Under the pieces are notes generated by a model. That model was not told where the DNA came from. It saw only the letters and a program-made list of their open reading frames with translations, and did not search any database. Below, one piece after another: positions 9,481-19,857 of a stretch of DNA of 64,000 bases (position 1 is its first letter; each line of letters opens with the position of its first letter). Source of the DNA: Acidobacteriota bacterium (GTDB lineage Bacteria > Acidobacteriota > Terriglobia > Acidiferrales > UBA7541); contig QHYS01000057.1 of NCBI GenBank assembly GCA_003223325.1, forward strand, positions 1 through 64,000, given 5' to 3'. The translations under genes and the position numbers were made by a program.

Positions 9481-10865
9481 CCAACTTCCTCCCAGCGTCT
9501 CGCCGCTTCCCCCGCGCGCACGGCATCAGCGCCTGCCGGAGTAGAAGTCCCTGGGAGCCAACCCTGCACCAGGTCCTGCAGGTAATCGCGTACTGGCCGG
9601 CACTTCATGCGCTCCAGGCACTCATTGGCAAAGGCGAGCAGCAGCAGCCCGCGGGCGGAAGCTTCCTCGATACCGCGCGAGCGCATGTAGAAGAGAGCAT
9701 GCTCATCGACTTGGCCGATGGTGGCGCCGTGCGTGCATTTCACGTCGTCGGCGTAGATCTCGAGTTGGGGCTTGGTGTCAATTTGTGCGTCATCAGAGAG
9801 CAACAGGTTACGGTTGGTTTGCTTCGCATCGGTTTTTTGCGCATCTTTGTGAACGATGATGCGCCCGTGGAAGACGCCGTGAGAGTGGCCGTCGAGTATC
9901 CCGTTGTAAAACTGGCGGCTGCTGCAATGCGGGCTGGCGTGCTCGACGAGCATGTAATTGTCCATATGCTGACTGCCGTTGCCGATGAATAGTCCATTGA
10001 TCAGGCACTCGCCGCCTTCGCCGCCCAGCACCGGGTGAACATTGTTACGGACGAGTCCGCCGCCCAAAAGTACCGAATGCGAACTAACGTTGGCACTGCG
10101 CGCCTGCTGTGTACGCAGAGTCGAGACGTTAAAGGCTTGCCGGTCCTCACGCTCAATCAGGTAGTGGGAAATCACCGCGTCCTCGCCCGCGACCAGCTCC
10201 GTCACGGCGTTGGAAAAGAAAACCCCACTGCCCAGCGACACGTAATCCTCCACGATGCTGGCTTCCGTGGCGTCCTCCGCCACGATCAGGGTACGCGGGT
10301 TGGTCATCTCGGGATCGTCACCCGGAATGGAGATAAACAAAAAGCAGATCGGCGCTTCCAGCACCGTCCGGCGCGGCAAATAGACGTACGCCCCATCGTC
10401 GATGAATGCCGTATTCAGGGCGCAGAAGGAATCGCGCTCGATATTGACGTAGCGACCCAGGTGCGCTTCGAGGCCTCCATCTTGCGCAATCGCTTGTGCC
10501 AGGCTCCCCACCCGCACGCCAGGCGGCAAGCCGCTTAAATCCGACAACTCAGGAGCGAATCGGCCGTTGACGAAAACGAGTTGGCACGCCGCGCCGGGAA
10601 TGCGGCACGCCTCCAGAGTGTCTCCATAAATGGCGCCGGAAAGCCGCGCGTCGCGCGCGAGCTGAAAAGGAGTCTGCGCGATAGCATTTACGTTCGTGAA
10701 GCGCCAATCCTCCTGCCTGGTGGTGGGGAACCCAACCTCGCAGAAACGCGCAAATCCGCGCTCACACAAGCCGCGCAGCCACGCCGGTCGCCCTGCCTCG
10801 TTAGCGCCGTGCGTGTGGAATGCCTCCAGGTAATTCCGAAGCCGTTCTGTTGCCGCAGTTGCCAT
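9477..10865 (-). CDS. sufD: Fe-S cluster assembly protein SufD
   Basis: GHSHGVFHGRIIVHKDAQKTDAKQTNRNLLLSDDAQIDTKPQLEIYADDVKCTHGATIGQVDE. Confidence 0.95.
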   Translation of the reverse strand: MATAATERLRNYLEAFHTHGANEAGRPAWLRGLCERGFARFCEVGFPTTRQEDWRFTNVNAIAQTPFQLARDARLSGAIYGDTLEACRIPGAACQLVFVNGRFAPELSDLSGLPPGVRVGSLAQAIAQDGGLEAHLGRYVNIERDSFCALNTAFIDDGAYVYLPRRTVLEAPICFLFISIPGDDPEMTNPRTLIVAEDATEASIVEDYVSLGSGVFFSNAVTELVAGEDAVISHYLIEREDRQAFNVSTLRTQQARSANVSSHSVLLGGGLVRNNVHPVLGGEGGECLINGLFIGNGSQHMDNYMLVEHASPHCSSRQFYNGILDGHSHGVFHGRIIVHKDAQKTDAKQTNRNLLLSDDAQIDTKPQLEIYADDVKCTHGATIGQVDEHALFYMRSRGIEEASARGLLLLAFANECLERMKCRPVRDYLQDLVQGWLPGTSTPAGADAVRAGEAARRWEEVG

Positions 10866-10880
10866 CTCGACTCGCCTTCT

Positions 10881-11660
10881 CTAGTGCGCAGCAGCGGAGG
10901 CGGGCTCGGCCCAGCCGTAACCCTTCTCCTCCAACTCGAGCGCCAGTTCCGGCCCGCCGGACTTCACAATCCTGCCGTCTACCAGCACGTGCACATAGTC
11001 CGGAACGATGTAGTGCAGCAGGCGCTGGTAGTGGGTGACGACTAGAATGGCGCGATCGGCGCTGCGCATTGCGTTTACGCCCTTAGCGACGATCCTGAGC
11101 GCGTCAATATCGAGACCGGAATCGGTCTCATCGAGGATCGCCATGCGGGGTTCCAACACCGCCATCTGCACGATTTCATTCCGCTTCTTCTCGCCACCCG
11201 AAAAGCCTTCGTTGACCGGCCGATTCAGGAAGCGCTCGTCCATCTCCAGCAGGCGCATTTTCTCTTTCAGCAGAGGGAGGAAATCCATGGCATCGAGCTC
11301 TTCCTCTCCACGGTATTTGCGGATGGCGTTCACTGCCGCCCGCAGGAAATACGCGTTACTGATCCCGGGAATTTCCACAGGATACTGAAAGGCCATAAAC
11401 AATCCTTCACAGGCAGCTTCTTCCGGCTTCATCGCCAGCAGGTCCTTGCCATTGAGCAGCACCTGGCCCCGGGTAACCTCGTAGGTTTCGCGCCGCGCCA
11501 GCACTTGCGCCAGCGTGCTTTTGCCCGAGCCGTTCGGCCCCATGATGGAGTGCACCTCGCCGGCGTTGATGGCCAGATCAACTCCTTTGAGGACTTCGTG
11601 ATTGTGTATCTTTGCGTGAAGGTCTTTAATTTCTAGCATACTCATTTTGTTATCCGACAC
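10881..11660 (-). CDS. sufC: Fe-S cluster assembly ATPase SufC
   Basis: Walker [49 protein letters not shown] 11660 or ATG 11645 start. Confidence 0.95.
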   Translation of the reverse strand: MSDNKMSMLEIKDLHAKIHNHEVLKGVDLAINAGEVHSIMGPNGSGKSTLAQVLARRETYEVTRGQVLLNGKDLLAMKPEEAACEGLFMAFQYPVEIPGISNAYFLRAAVNAIRKYRGEEELDAMDFLPLLKEKMRLLEMDERFLNRPVNEGFSGGEKKRNEIVQMAVLEPRMAILDETDSGLDIDALRIVAKGVNAMRSADRAILVVTHYQRLLHYIVPDYVHVLVDGRIVKSGGPELALELEEKGYGWAEPASAAAH

Positions 11661-13104
11661 TTCCTTCCAAGCTGATGCTCAGCAATTTCTGGGCTTCCAC
11701 CGCAAATTCCATCGGCAATTCGCGGAACACCTGCCGGCAGAATCCATTGATGATCATGGATACGGCTTCCTCGGCGCTGAGCCCGCGCTGTCGCAAATAG
11801 AAGATCTGGTCCTCGCCGATCTTCGAAGTCGACGCCTCATGTTCCATGCGCGCGCTGGAGTTCTGCACTTCGATGTACGGGAAGGTGTGCGCGCCGCACT
11901 TATCGCCGATCAGCAGCGAATCGCACTGAGTGTAGTTGCGCGCCCCCCTGGCGCCCTTTTGAATCTTGACCATGCCCCGATAGGTGTTCTGGCCGTGGCC
12001 TGCGGAAATGCCCTTGGAGACCACGGTGCTCGTGGTGTTTTTACCGATGTGGATCATCTTCGTTCCCGTGTCGGCTTGCTGATAATTATTGGTCAGCGCG
12101 ACCGAATAGAACTCGCCCACCGAGTTATCGCCTAACAGAATGCAGCTGGGGTACTTCCACGTGATCGCGGAGCCGGTCTCCACCTGCGTCCACGAGATTT
12201 TCGAATTGGGTCCCGCGCACTTGCCGCGCTTGGTGACAAAATTGTAGATTCCGCCGCGGCCTTCCTTGTCTCCGGGATACCAGTTCTGAACCGTGGAGTA
12301 CTTGATGGTGGCGTTCTCGAGCGCCACCAACTCGACCACCGCGGCGTGCAGCTGATGCTCATCACGAATCGGCGCCGTACACCCTTCGAGATAACTGACG
12401 TAAGCGCCTTCCTCGGCAATGATCAGGGTGCGCTCGAATTGTCCTGTTTCCGCCGCATTGATGCGGAAGTATGTGGAAAGCTCCATCGGGCAACGAACGC
12501 CTTTGGGAACGTATACAAACGAGCCGTCGCTGAAGACTGCCGAGTTCAGCGAAGCGAAAAAGTTATCCGTGTAGGGCACAACTGAGCCCAAATATTTTTT
12601 CACCAGCTCGGGGTGATTCTGCACAGCCTCCGAAAACGAGCAGAAGATCACACCGGCTTCAGCCAGTTTTTCCTTGAAAGTTGTAGCCACCGAAACGCTG
12701 TCGAAGACGGCGTCCACCGCTACGCCCGCCAGCCGCTGTTGCTCCACCAGGGGGATCCCCAGCCGGTCGTAAGTTCGCAGGACCTCGGGGTCAATCTCTT
12801 CCAGGCTCTTCAAGCTGGGCTTCTTCTTGGGCGCAGAGTAATAAACGATGTTCTGGTAGTCGATAGGGCCGAACTTCACATTCGCCCATTTGGGGTCCGC
12901 ATGCGACTTCTCTAGCGAGTCCCAGTGGCGATACGCCTTCAGCCGCCAATCCAGCATGAACTCCGGCTCGCCCTTTTTTGCCGAGATCAGCCGGATGATG
13001 TCTTCATTCAGACCTTTTGGGAGTTTGTCCTCTTCAACCGAAGTGACAAAGCCCCACTTATACTCTCGATTGGTAAGGTCTTGAATGGTGTTGATGGTGC
13101 TCAT
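11650..13104 (-). CDS. sufB: Fe-S cluster assembly protein SufB
   Basis: [67 protein letters not shown]; start preceded by AGGAGAG. Confidence 0.96.
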   Translation of the reverse strand: MSTINTIQDLTNREYKWGFVTSVEEDKLPKGLNEDIIRLISAKKGEPEFMLDWRLKAYRHWDSLEKSHADPKWANVKFGPIDYQNIVYYSAPKKKPSLKSLEEIDPEVLRTYDRLGIPLVEQQRLAGVAVDAVFDSVSVATTFKEKLAEAGVIFCSFSEAVQNHPELVKKYLGSVVPYTDNFFASLNSAVFSDGSFVYVPKGVRCPMELSTYFRINAAETGQFERTLIIAEEGAYVSYLEGCTAPIRDEHQLHAAVVELVALENATIKYSTVQNWYPGDKEGRGGIYNFVTKRGKCAGPNSKISWTQVETGSAITWKYPSCILLGDNSVGEFYSVALTNNYQQADTGTKMIHIGKNTTSTVVSKGISAGHGQNTYRGMVKIQKGARGARNYTQCDSLLIGDKCGAHTFPYIEVQNSSARMEHEASTSKIGEDQIFYLRQRGLSAEEAVSMIINGFCRQVFRELPMEFAVEAQKLLSISLEGSVG

Positions 13105-13570
13105 TATTCTCTCCTGAGCCAAAAGTGATGGATACTGTACGGCCATTTCCCGTGGAGGACTCGTGCATCGGTTTCGTCAGGTCAGACAGCCGGATGCTCC
13201 CCAGCGCGTGCTGCAGAGCCTTGCCGATAACACCTGAGTTGTAGCGAACCGTACAGGAGGGCTCCAAATCGCAACATCCGGGAGTCGTATTGCACTCGGT
13301 AAAGCCGATGGGCCCTTCGAAGGCGCCGATGATCTCGGCCACCGAAATCTCTCGCGCCGAGCGTGCCAATGCGTAACCGCCTCTCATGCCCCGGTGGGAA
13401 GTTACCAGACGATGGTCCAAAAGCGCCCGGAGCACCTTCCCAACCGTTGCCGCAGGCAACAGCGTGCCTCCCGCCAATTCGCGCGCCGTGTGCAGAGAAG
13501 GCTCAGGACTCCTGGCCATGTGCGTCATCACGACGACCGCGTAATCGGTGAGTTTGTTCAGCCTGAACAC
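13058..13570 (-). CDS. Rrf2-family transcriptional regulator of the SUF operon
   Basis: [19 protein letters not shown]... HTH; cysteine cluster [15 protein letters not shown]; first gene of SUF operon; GTG start. Confidence 0.92.
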   Translation of the reverse strand: MFRLNKLTDYAVVVMTHMARSPEPSLHTARELAGGTLLPAATVGKVLRALLDHRLVTSHRGMRGGYALARSAREISVAEIIGAFEGPIGFTECNTTPGCCDLEPSCTVRYNSGVIGKALQHALGSIRLSDLTKPMHESSTGNGRTVSITFGSGENNEHHQHHSRPYQSRV

Positions 13571-13632
13571 CGTTTCCCCAAGCTACCCTGAGCTTCCCCG
13601 AGCCTTCCTGACCCGCTCTGCCACTGCAAGCA

Positions 13633-13657
13633 AATCTTGACTAACTTAGTCTAGATT
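13633..13657 (-). promoter_or_regulatory. predicted Rrf2/IscR-type operator of the SUF operon
   Basis: aatcttGACTAAcTTAGTCtagatt: 25 nt, 11 of 12 arm positions pair about a central base. Confidence 0.8.
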
Positions 13658-13659
13658 CT

Positions 13660-13687
13660 ATTTTAGCAACTCGGGCGGAATCGTCAA
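13660..13687 (-). promoter_or_regulatory. predicted sigma70-like promoter for the SUF operon
   Basis: On minus strand TTGACG (13687-13682), 16-nt spacer, TAAAAT (13665-13660), running directly into the palindrome. Confidence 0.65.
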
Positions 13688-14161
13688 GTCGCAAATGCAT
13701 GGAATGCATGGAAGTCAAACAATCGCGCGTACCAACCAGATCCCTTGCAGCAATGTCCTGGACTTCAGGACAGCAGTGTGGTTGGATGTACCCTCACCGG
13801 GGAACGTAACAAGACATTTTTGCACTAGTGCCGTCTAATCAGTCGTACACGCCGAAGAATCGCGCAACCCCAAGTCACGGTCGCGCGTTATATAATTCGA
13901 CGAGTAAGTTCGGGTTGGTGCGCAAGTTCGATAGGCAGTGTGGACTACCATGCTTCTTTGTTTCAGCGGTTGGCATCTAAAGTACGTGAGTATCAGCGCA
14001 TCCCATGCTTGTGAAAGGGTTAGCCTGAACACCAGGCCTGCGCAGAACGCCCTAATTGGCGCAGTCTCGGAAACTAATGCAACTCAACTATTTGCCATGC
14101 ATCAACCCTGGCCAGCGGCCGGGGACGGCTCAGTTCATCGAGTGGCAGGAGGCCATTGGTC

Positions 14162-15673
14162 ATGAACAATAAATTTCTTCACATTCGACGTTCGGTAGCG
14201 CTGGTCTCCCTGGCCGCGGCTGTGGTGATCGGCGGCGCGGTGGCTTGGTCGATCGGCTCGAGCGGTCACACGGTCCTCGGAGCCGGGAGTCCGGTGACAC
14301 TGCGAATTGCCGGCAATGTGCCGGCTGGTCCAGTGAATTTCAATGAAGGATTTTCGTCGGTGGTCGAACCACTGCTTCCAGCAGTAGTGAATATCTCCAC
14401 CTCCAAAGTAGTGAAAAACCAGCGGGGTGAGAACCCTTTCTTCAACGATCCCTTCTTCCGTCAATTTTTTGGAAATCCGTTTGGCAACGGAGAACAGCAG
14501 CCACGCGAGCAGCGCGAGCACAGCTTGGGATCAGGCGTCATCGTAAATCCTGATGGTTACATCCTCACAAACAATCATGTGGTGGAAGGCGCCAGTGACG
14601 TTCAGGTTACGCTCAGTGATAAGCGGAGCCTCAAAGCTAAGGTCGTCGGCACCGATCCCCGAACCGATATCGCCGTATTGAAGGTTCCCGCTTCCAATCT
14701 ATCCACAGTGACCTTGGGTGACTCAACTAAGGCTAAAGTTGGCGATGTCGTGCTCGCGATTGGCGACCCCTTCGGCATCGGCGAAACCGTGACCATGGGC
14801 ATCGTCAGTGCCAAAGGACGCCGAGACCTGCGGCTGGAGGGCCCGGAAGGATATGAGGACTTCATTCAAACCGACGCTTCCATCAATCCGGGAAACTCCG
14901 GAGGCGCTCTGGTTAACACGCGCGGCGAACTAATTGGCATCAACACCGCGATCATCAGTAACGGAGGCGGTGGCAACCAGGGAATCGGCTTCGCCGTTCC
15001 GGTCAACATGGCGCGCACGGTCATGGAGCAAATTCTCAAGACCGGCAAGGTTAGCCGCGGATATCTGGGCATCATGATCCAGGAAGTGACGCCCGATATT
15101 GCAAAGGCCTTCAACGTGCCTGCGGCCGAAGGTGCCCTTGTGGGCGACGTCTCGCCGGATAGCCCGGGTGCCAAGGCCGGGCTCCAGAAAGGCGACGTGA
15201 TCACCGCCCTGAATGGTCAGAAGATTTCTGACTCCTATGAACTGCGCCTGCGAATTTCGCAGACAGCGCCCAGCACGTCGGTAAAACTGGACGTTTATCG
15301 CAATGGCCAGAAGCAGCAAATGAACGCTACGCTCGGAGAATTCCCGGAGAAGACGCAAACGGCCGAGAATGCCCCACAGGGCGAAGGCCCGACGCTGGAA
15401 GGCGTGCAGGTGGAAAATCTCAACTCTGAAATGGCTCAGCAGTTGAACCTGCCGACCGGCACCCGCGGCGTGGTCATCACCCGCGTCGATCCGGACAGCC
15501 CTGCGGCTGAGACCGGGCTGCAGCGGGGAGACGTCATCCAGGAAGTCAATCGCAAAGCCGTGAACAACGTGGAGCAGTTCCGCGCCGCCGTTCGCGGAGC
15601 GGCGAATCAGCCCTTACTGCTGCTCGTCAATCGTGGCGGCAACACCCAATACGTGGTCATCTCGCCCAAGTAA
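14162..15673 (+). CDS. HtrA/DegQ-family periplasmic serine protease with two PDZ domains
   Basis: NNHVVEGA, DPRTDIAVLKV, QTDASINPGNSGGALVN catalytic motifs; two PDZ segments. Confidence 0.95.
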   Translation: MNNKFLHIRRSVALVSLAAAVVIGGAVAWSIGSSGHTVLGAGSPVTLRIAGNVPAGPVNFNEGFSSVVEPLLPAVVNISTSKVVKNQRGENPFFNDPFFRQFFGNPFGNGEQQPREQREHSLGSGVIVNPDGYILTNNHVVEGASDVQVTLSDKRSLKAKVVGTDPRTDIAVLKVPASNLSTVTLGDSTKAKVGDVVLAIGDPFGIGETVTMGIVSAKGRRDLRLEGPEGYEDFIQTDASINPGNSGGALVNTRGELIGINTAIISNGGGGNQGIGFAVPVNMARTVMEQILKTGKVSRGYLGIMIQEVTPDIAKAFNVPAAEGALVGDVSPDSPGAKAGLQKGDVITALNGQKISDSYELRLRISQTAPSTSVKLDVYRNGQKQQMNATLGEFPEKTQTAENAPQGEGPTLEGVQVENLNSEMAQQLNLPTGTRGVVITRVDPDSPAAETGLQRGDVIQEVNRKAVNNVEQFRAAVRGAANQPLLLLVNRGGNTQYVVISPK

Positions 15674-15696
15674 AGAACGACGCGGTAATTAAACAA

Positions 15697-15734
15697 AAAG
15701 GCCTGGCGCTGTATGTTGCCGGGCCTTTCGTTTT
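15697..15734 (+). terminator. rho-independent terminator downstream of htrA
   Basis: AAAGGCCTGGC-10 nt-GCCGGGCCTTT (11 bp with one G.T) followed by CGTTTT. Confidence 0.75.
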
Positions 15735-15806
15735 GAGATGCGCCTGAATCTTTCGCTGCCCGCCAGTCTATTGCGGGCTTGAGCCGCGAGTCACAAAACA
15801 GAGCTT

Positions 15807-15882
15807 GTCATTCTTAGGAACGCAGCGACGAAGAAGCCCTATTTTTTCGTCTTTCCGCAGAGAGAGCTTCGGTCAAAATGAC
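15807..15882. repeat. dispersed intergenic repeat, GTCATTC...GAATGAC class (copy 1)
   Basis: GTCATTCTTAGGAACGCAGCGACGAAGAAGCCC ... GGTCAAAATGAC; ends are inverted (GTCATT / AATGAC). Confidence 0.7.
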
Positions 15883-15909
15883 ATGGAAATTGATTTGTGC
15901 GCCAGCTAC

Positions 15910-17532
15910 TTAGCTGGCCGCTGAAGTGACTGCCGGCGCCGCGAGCGGCAGTCGTACGATGCGCGCCTCCATGACATTAGGAATGGCACGCAAACGCGGC
16001 AGAATCGCCTCCGATACTTCGCCATCGAGCTGCACTATGGCGAGCGCTTCGGCGCCCAGGTTGGGGTCACGCCGTCCCAAAGCAAAGGTTGCGATGTTCA
16101 GCCCCTGGCTCCCAAGCAGCGTGCCTACTTGGCCAATTACGCCGGGGACGTCGCGGTTGGTGATCACCAGCAGGTTGCCTTCGAGCGGCGCTTCGCAGGC
16201 GATGCCGTTGATCTGCAACACGCGCGGCGTGGTGCCGTAAAGAATAGTTCCCAGAGCAGAAAATTCGCGCCGCTTCCCATCGCCTGCCGAGTACGCCGCG
16301 ATCTCCAGCACGTCGGCGATGCCACGCTCGCGGGGCCGCCTGCCCTCTTCGATCTCCAAGCCCCGTTCCGCCGCGCGTGCGGTCGCGTTCACCAAATTGA
16401 CGTGCTCATCGAGCACCGCGTTCAAAACGCCGGCCAATGCCGCGCTGCGCAAGACGCGAGTGCCCAATTCGGCAGGTTCTCCTGCGCAGGCGAGGCGCAG
16501 CCGCCGCGCCGGAAATGGCGCTGCTTGCGCCACGAGCGAAGCCATGCGTTCGGCTAGGTCCAAATAGGGCCGCAGGCGGCGATATTGCTCCGGCGGAATC
16601 GGCGGCAGGTTCACGGAATTACGCATCGTTCCATCTTGCAGATATTCGCGAACTTGCTGCGCGATTTGCACGCCTACCTCTTCCTGCGCCTCGGCCGTCG
16701 AGCCGCCCACGTGCGGCGTGGCGATCAGGTTCGGCATTTGCAGCAACGGCGAATTACGCGGCGGCTCTTCGGCAAAAACGTCCAGCGCCGCGCCCGCCAG
16801 GTGCTTCGCGCGCAGGGCTTCGGCCAGCGCCGCTTCGTCCACTAGTTCGCCGCGCGCAGCGTTGACAAGCCGCGCCCCAGGCTTCATCTGCTTGAGCGTC
16901 TCCGCGTTGATCATGCGTTCGGTAGCCGTCGAGAGCGCCGTATGGAGCGAAACGTAATCGGCCCGCGCCAGAAGCTCCGTTAGCGGGACGAGTTCCGCGC
17001 CCCACTCCGCCGCGCGTTCCGTACTCACGTAAGGATCGTACGCGAGCACGCGCATCTCCAACGCCCGTGCACGTCGCGCCACCTCTGCGCCCACGCGGCC
17101 GAGGCCGATGAGACCGAGCGTCTTGCCGCGAAGCTCAGCGCCTGCGGCGCCGGACTTCTCCCATTTGCCCGCGTGCATACTGGCGTTCAGTTGGGGAATG
17201 GAGCGGGCCATGGACAACATCAAGGCGAGCGTGTGTTCCGCCACACTCGGCGCATTGCCTCCCGGAGTGTTCATGACCAGAATTCCGCGGCGCGTGGCCG
17301 CGTCCAGATCGATATTGTCTACGCCCACACCCGCGCGCCCGATTACGCGCAGACGCCGTGCCTGGCTCAGCAGTTCGTCGGTAACGCGGGTGGCGCTGCG
17401 CACCACCAGCGCATCCGCCTCAGCCAATTCGCTTGCCAGCGAAGCGGCCGCCGGTTGTACCACCTGCCAGCCGGGATCGGCCAGCAGTTTGACGCCGTGT
17501 TCGCTGATGCGGTCAGCAACAATAATTTTCAT
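15910..17532 (-). CDS. serA: D-3-phosphoglycerate dehydrogenase
   Basis: MKIIVADRISEHGVKLL, GRAGVGVDNIDLDAATRRGILVMNTPGGN, C-terminal ACT domain (NRDVPGVIGQVGTLLGSQGLNIATFALGR). Confidence 0.96.
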   Translation of the reverse strand: MKIIVADRISEHGVKLLADPGWQVVQPAAASLASELAEADALVVRSATRVTDELLSQARRLRVIGRAGVGVDNIDLDAATRRGILVMNTPGGNAPSVAEHTLALMLSMARSIPQLNASMHAGKWEKSGAAGAELRGKTLGLIGLGRVGAEVARRARALEMRVLAYDPYVSTERAAEWGAELVPLTELLARADYVSLHTALSTATERMINAETLKQMKPGARLVNAARGELVDEAALAEALRAKHLAGAALDVFAEEPPRNSPLLQMPNLIATPHVGGSTAEAQEEVGVQIAQQVREYLQDGTMRNSVNLPPIPPEQYRRLRPYLDLAERMASLVAQAAPFPARRLRLACAGEPAELGTRVLRSAALAGVLNAVLDEHVNLVNATARAAERGLEIEEGRRPRERGIADVLEIAAYSAGDGKRREFSALGTILYGTTPRVLQINGIACEAPLEGNLLVITNRDVPGVIGQVGTLLGSQGLNIATFALGRRDPNLGAEALAIVQLDGEVSEAILPRLRAIPNVMEARIVRLPLAAPAVTSAAS

Positions 17533-17571
17533 GGCCCAAAAGCCTATCGGCCGCGCATCTTTGTGTCAATT

Positions 17572-17627
17572 GACCATCCGATCAGATGGTCATCGCGAGC
17601 GGCAAACCGGAGCGAGGGATCTCTCCA
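17572..17627 (+). repeat. dispersed intergenic repeat, hairpin + CCCGAGCG class (copy 1)
   Basis: GACCATC-CGGATCA-GATGGTC then atcgcgagcggcaaaccggagcgagggatctctcc. Confidence 0.7.
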
Positions 17628-17718
17628 AATCTGTCGAACCTGGGCGGCCTTCGGCATTTTGCTTCTGGTGCGTGTGCTATAGTTGCCCTCGGGAGCGGAT
17701 CACGCAGAGAAAGCACAG

Positions 17719-18171
17719 ATGCCCTTTATCGATCGCATTCAAAAAGACCTCACCGAGGCCATGAAGTCGAAGGACGAACTGCGGCTGAGCGTATTGCGCA
17801 TGGTGAAAAGCGCGCTGAAAAACAAGGAAATCGAAAAGATTCGCCCGCTCGACGACGGCGAGTCGCTTCAGGTCTTACAGACTCTGGTAAAGCAGCGCAA
17901 GGAATCGGTCGAACAGTTTTCGCGCGGCGGCCGCGCCGATCTGGTGGACAAAGAAACCCGCGAAATCGCCATCATCGAAACCTATCTGCCGGCAGCTGCA
18001 AATGAATCCGATATGGATCGCGCTATCGAAGCAGCCATCGCCGAGACGTCTGCCAATTCCCCGAAGCAGATGGGCGCTGTTATCAAGGCCGCGCGAGCGT
18101 GCCTCGAAGGTAAAACCGTCGATGGCAAGGCGCTTTCCGATCGTGTGCGCGACCGCCTGTCCCGTATGTAG
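17719..18171 (+). CDS. GatB/YqeY domain-containing protein
   Basis: FIDRIQKDLTEAMKSKDELRLSVLRMVKSALKNKEIEK ... KQMGAVIKA....DGKALSDRVRDRL. Confidence 0.92.
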   Translation: MPFIDRIQKDLTEAMKSKDELRLSVLRMVKSALKNKEIEKIRPLDDGESLQVLQTLVKQRKESVEQFSRGGRADLVDKETREIAIIETYLPAAANESDMDRAIEAAIAETSANSPKQMGAVIKAARACLEGKTVDGKALSDRVRDRLSRM

Positions 18172-18191
18172 CACTGCCAACCTACGCGCCT

Positions 18192-18300
18192 GTCGTTCCG
18201 AGGAACGCAGCGCGCCTTTTGCGGCGCGCGATTTTTGCGGCGACGAGGAATCTCTCCGGTTGCCTTTTCTAGAGGGGATTCTTCGCTTCGCTCAAATGAC
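18192..18300. repeat. dispersed intergenic repeat, GTCATTCCGAGG class, full length (copy 2)
   Basis: GTCGTTCCGAGGAACGCAGCGCGCCTTTTGCGGCGCGC...GACGAGGAATCTCTCC ... GGGATTCTTCGCTTCGCTCAAATGAC. Confidence 0.8.
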
Positions 18301-18365
18301 AGCGGGCTGTTTTTAAAGCCTGTGCCTCGTTTTGCCTTGGTCTTTTCCTGCGCTACGATCGTCTT

Positions 18366-18983
18366 ATGCCGCTGCCCGACCTGATCCCCGTTCGCTATAC
18401 CGAAGAAGAAGCCGGCTACGTCAGTTTCCGGCCAGTTGTGCGGCAGAGCTTTCGTCCCGACCAACTGCTGGATATGGTGCTCAGCGTCACAGGCAAAGAC
18501 GCGGCGCGCATAAAACAGATCCTTCGCTCCGGCACGGTCGTTTTTCATTTCTACCGTTATTGGTGGACGGGCTTCGATATTGACCAATTTGAATTGGCCG
18601 GTCTGCTCGCGCGCTTTCCCGATCCCGACCCATTGCGCCAGTTTCGCAGCGAGGAATGCACCATCGTCGCCGTAGAATCCGGCGCCACACCGCCGCGGCC
18701 CATGGTCGAAATCCAAAAGCAGGCCATCTCAGGCTCGCGACTATTCCGCCAGCGAAGCTTTTGGGACGCGCTGCTGGCCGAAACGTCGTCAGCTCCGGTG
18801 ACCTACCGCGGCTATTCCTTTGCGCATCGCGCCGATCTTTACCGGCTCGAGCTCACTGGAGAGGCCCGCGTACGCCTCGCGGCAGCCGCCGCCTCGCTTG
18901 CGCCGCGCGCCATGCGCAAGGAACTGCAAGCCATCGGCCATGCCCCACGAGTCGTCTTCATCTGCCCCCGCGCGAGCGCCTAA
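18366..18983 (+). CDS. hypothetical protein
   Basis: 205-aa ORF with good composition (MPLPDLIPVRYTEEEAGYVSFRPVVRQSF...); followed by ABC ATPase gene. Confidence 0.7.
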   Translation: MPLPDLIPVRYTEEEAGYVSFRPVVRQSFRPDQLLDMVLSVTGKDAARIKQILRSGTVVFHFYRYWWTGFDIDQFELAGLLARFPDPDPLRQFRSEECTIVAVESGATPPRPMVEIQKQAISGSRLFRQRSFWDALLAETSSAPVTYRGYSFAHRADLYRLELTGEARVRLAAAAASLAPRAMRKELQAIGHAPRVVFICPRASA

Positions 18984-19001
18984 CGAATCCCCAAATCGCA
19001 T

Positions 19002-19832
19002 GTGACAACCGCCGCAGTTTCGGCTAACTTCAGTGATTTCGCTATGACCTCAGATCGCGGCAGTTTCGTTGACCTGGAACACGCTTCCGTGGCTCGTGGC
19101 GAGAAAATCGTGCTGCACGATATCTCTCTGCGCATCTCGAGCGGCGAGCACATCGCCATCCTCGGCCCTAACGGTTGTGGCAAATCCACTCTGATCAAAA
19201 CGATGACTTGCGAGTGTTATCCCATCGCCCGCGAAGGGATGCGCGCCCGCATCTTTGGCCGGGAGCGCTGGGACGTCTTCGAACTGCGCAAGCGCCTCGG
19301 CGTGGTCGCCGCCGAACTTCCCAGCGAGCGAACCCTGCACACGCTTGGCCGCGATGCGGTGATCTCCGGCTTTTTCGCCAGCTCCACCATCTGGCCTGAG
19401 ATGCACGTCAGCGAAGCCATGCGTGAGCGCGCCGCCACCGTTCTCCATCAGCTCGAGGCCAGTCATCTTACCGAAAAGCCGGTGGGCGAGATGTCTGCGG
19501 GGGAAATGCGCCGCGTCCTCATCGGGCGCGCGCTCGTGCACAATCCGGAGATGCTGCTCATCGATGAACCCAGCAACGCCCTCGACCTTGCCGCACAAAG
19601 CGAGCTCCGCCAGACGTTGCGCCGCCTCGCGCAACACGGCGTGGGCATCGTCCTCATCACGCATCACCTGGCCGACATTCTTCCGGAGATTGACCGCGTG
19701 GTGATGCTGCGAGAGGGGCGAATTTTCTCCGACGGGCCGAAATCGGAGGTGCTCACCGAAGAACGGCTCCAGCAGCTTTTCGGAGTGCCGGTTACCATAG
19801 CCCGGCGCGACGGCTTTTACCACGTCTGGTAG
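19002..19832 (+). CDS. ABC transporter ATP-binding protein
   Basis: GPNGCGKSTLIK, MSAGEMRRVLIGRALVHNPEMLLIDEPSNALD, LITHHLADILPEI. Confidence 0.93.
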   Translation: MTTAAVSANFSDFAMTSDRGSFVDLEHASVARGEKIVLHDISLRISSGEHIAILGPNGCGKSTLIKTMTCECYPIAREGMRARIFGRERWDVFELRKRLGVVAAELPSERTLHTLGRDAVISGFFASSTIWPEMHVSEAMRERAATVLHQLEASHLTEKPVGEMSAGEMRRVLIGRALVHNPEMLLIDEPSNALDLAAQSELRQTLRRLAQHGVGIVLITHHLADILPEIDRVVMLREGRIFSDGPKSEVLTEERLQQLFGVPVTIARRDGFYHVW

Positions 19833-19857
19833 CAACACAGAGCCTGAAGCAAACGAT

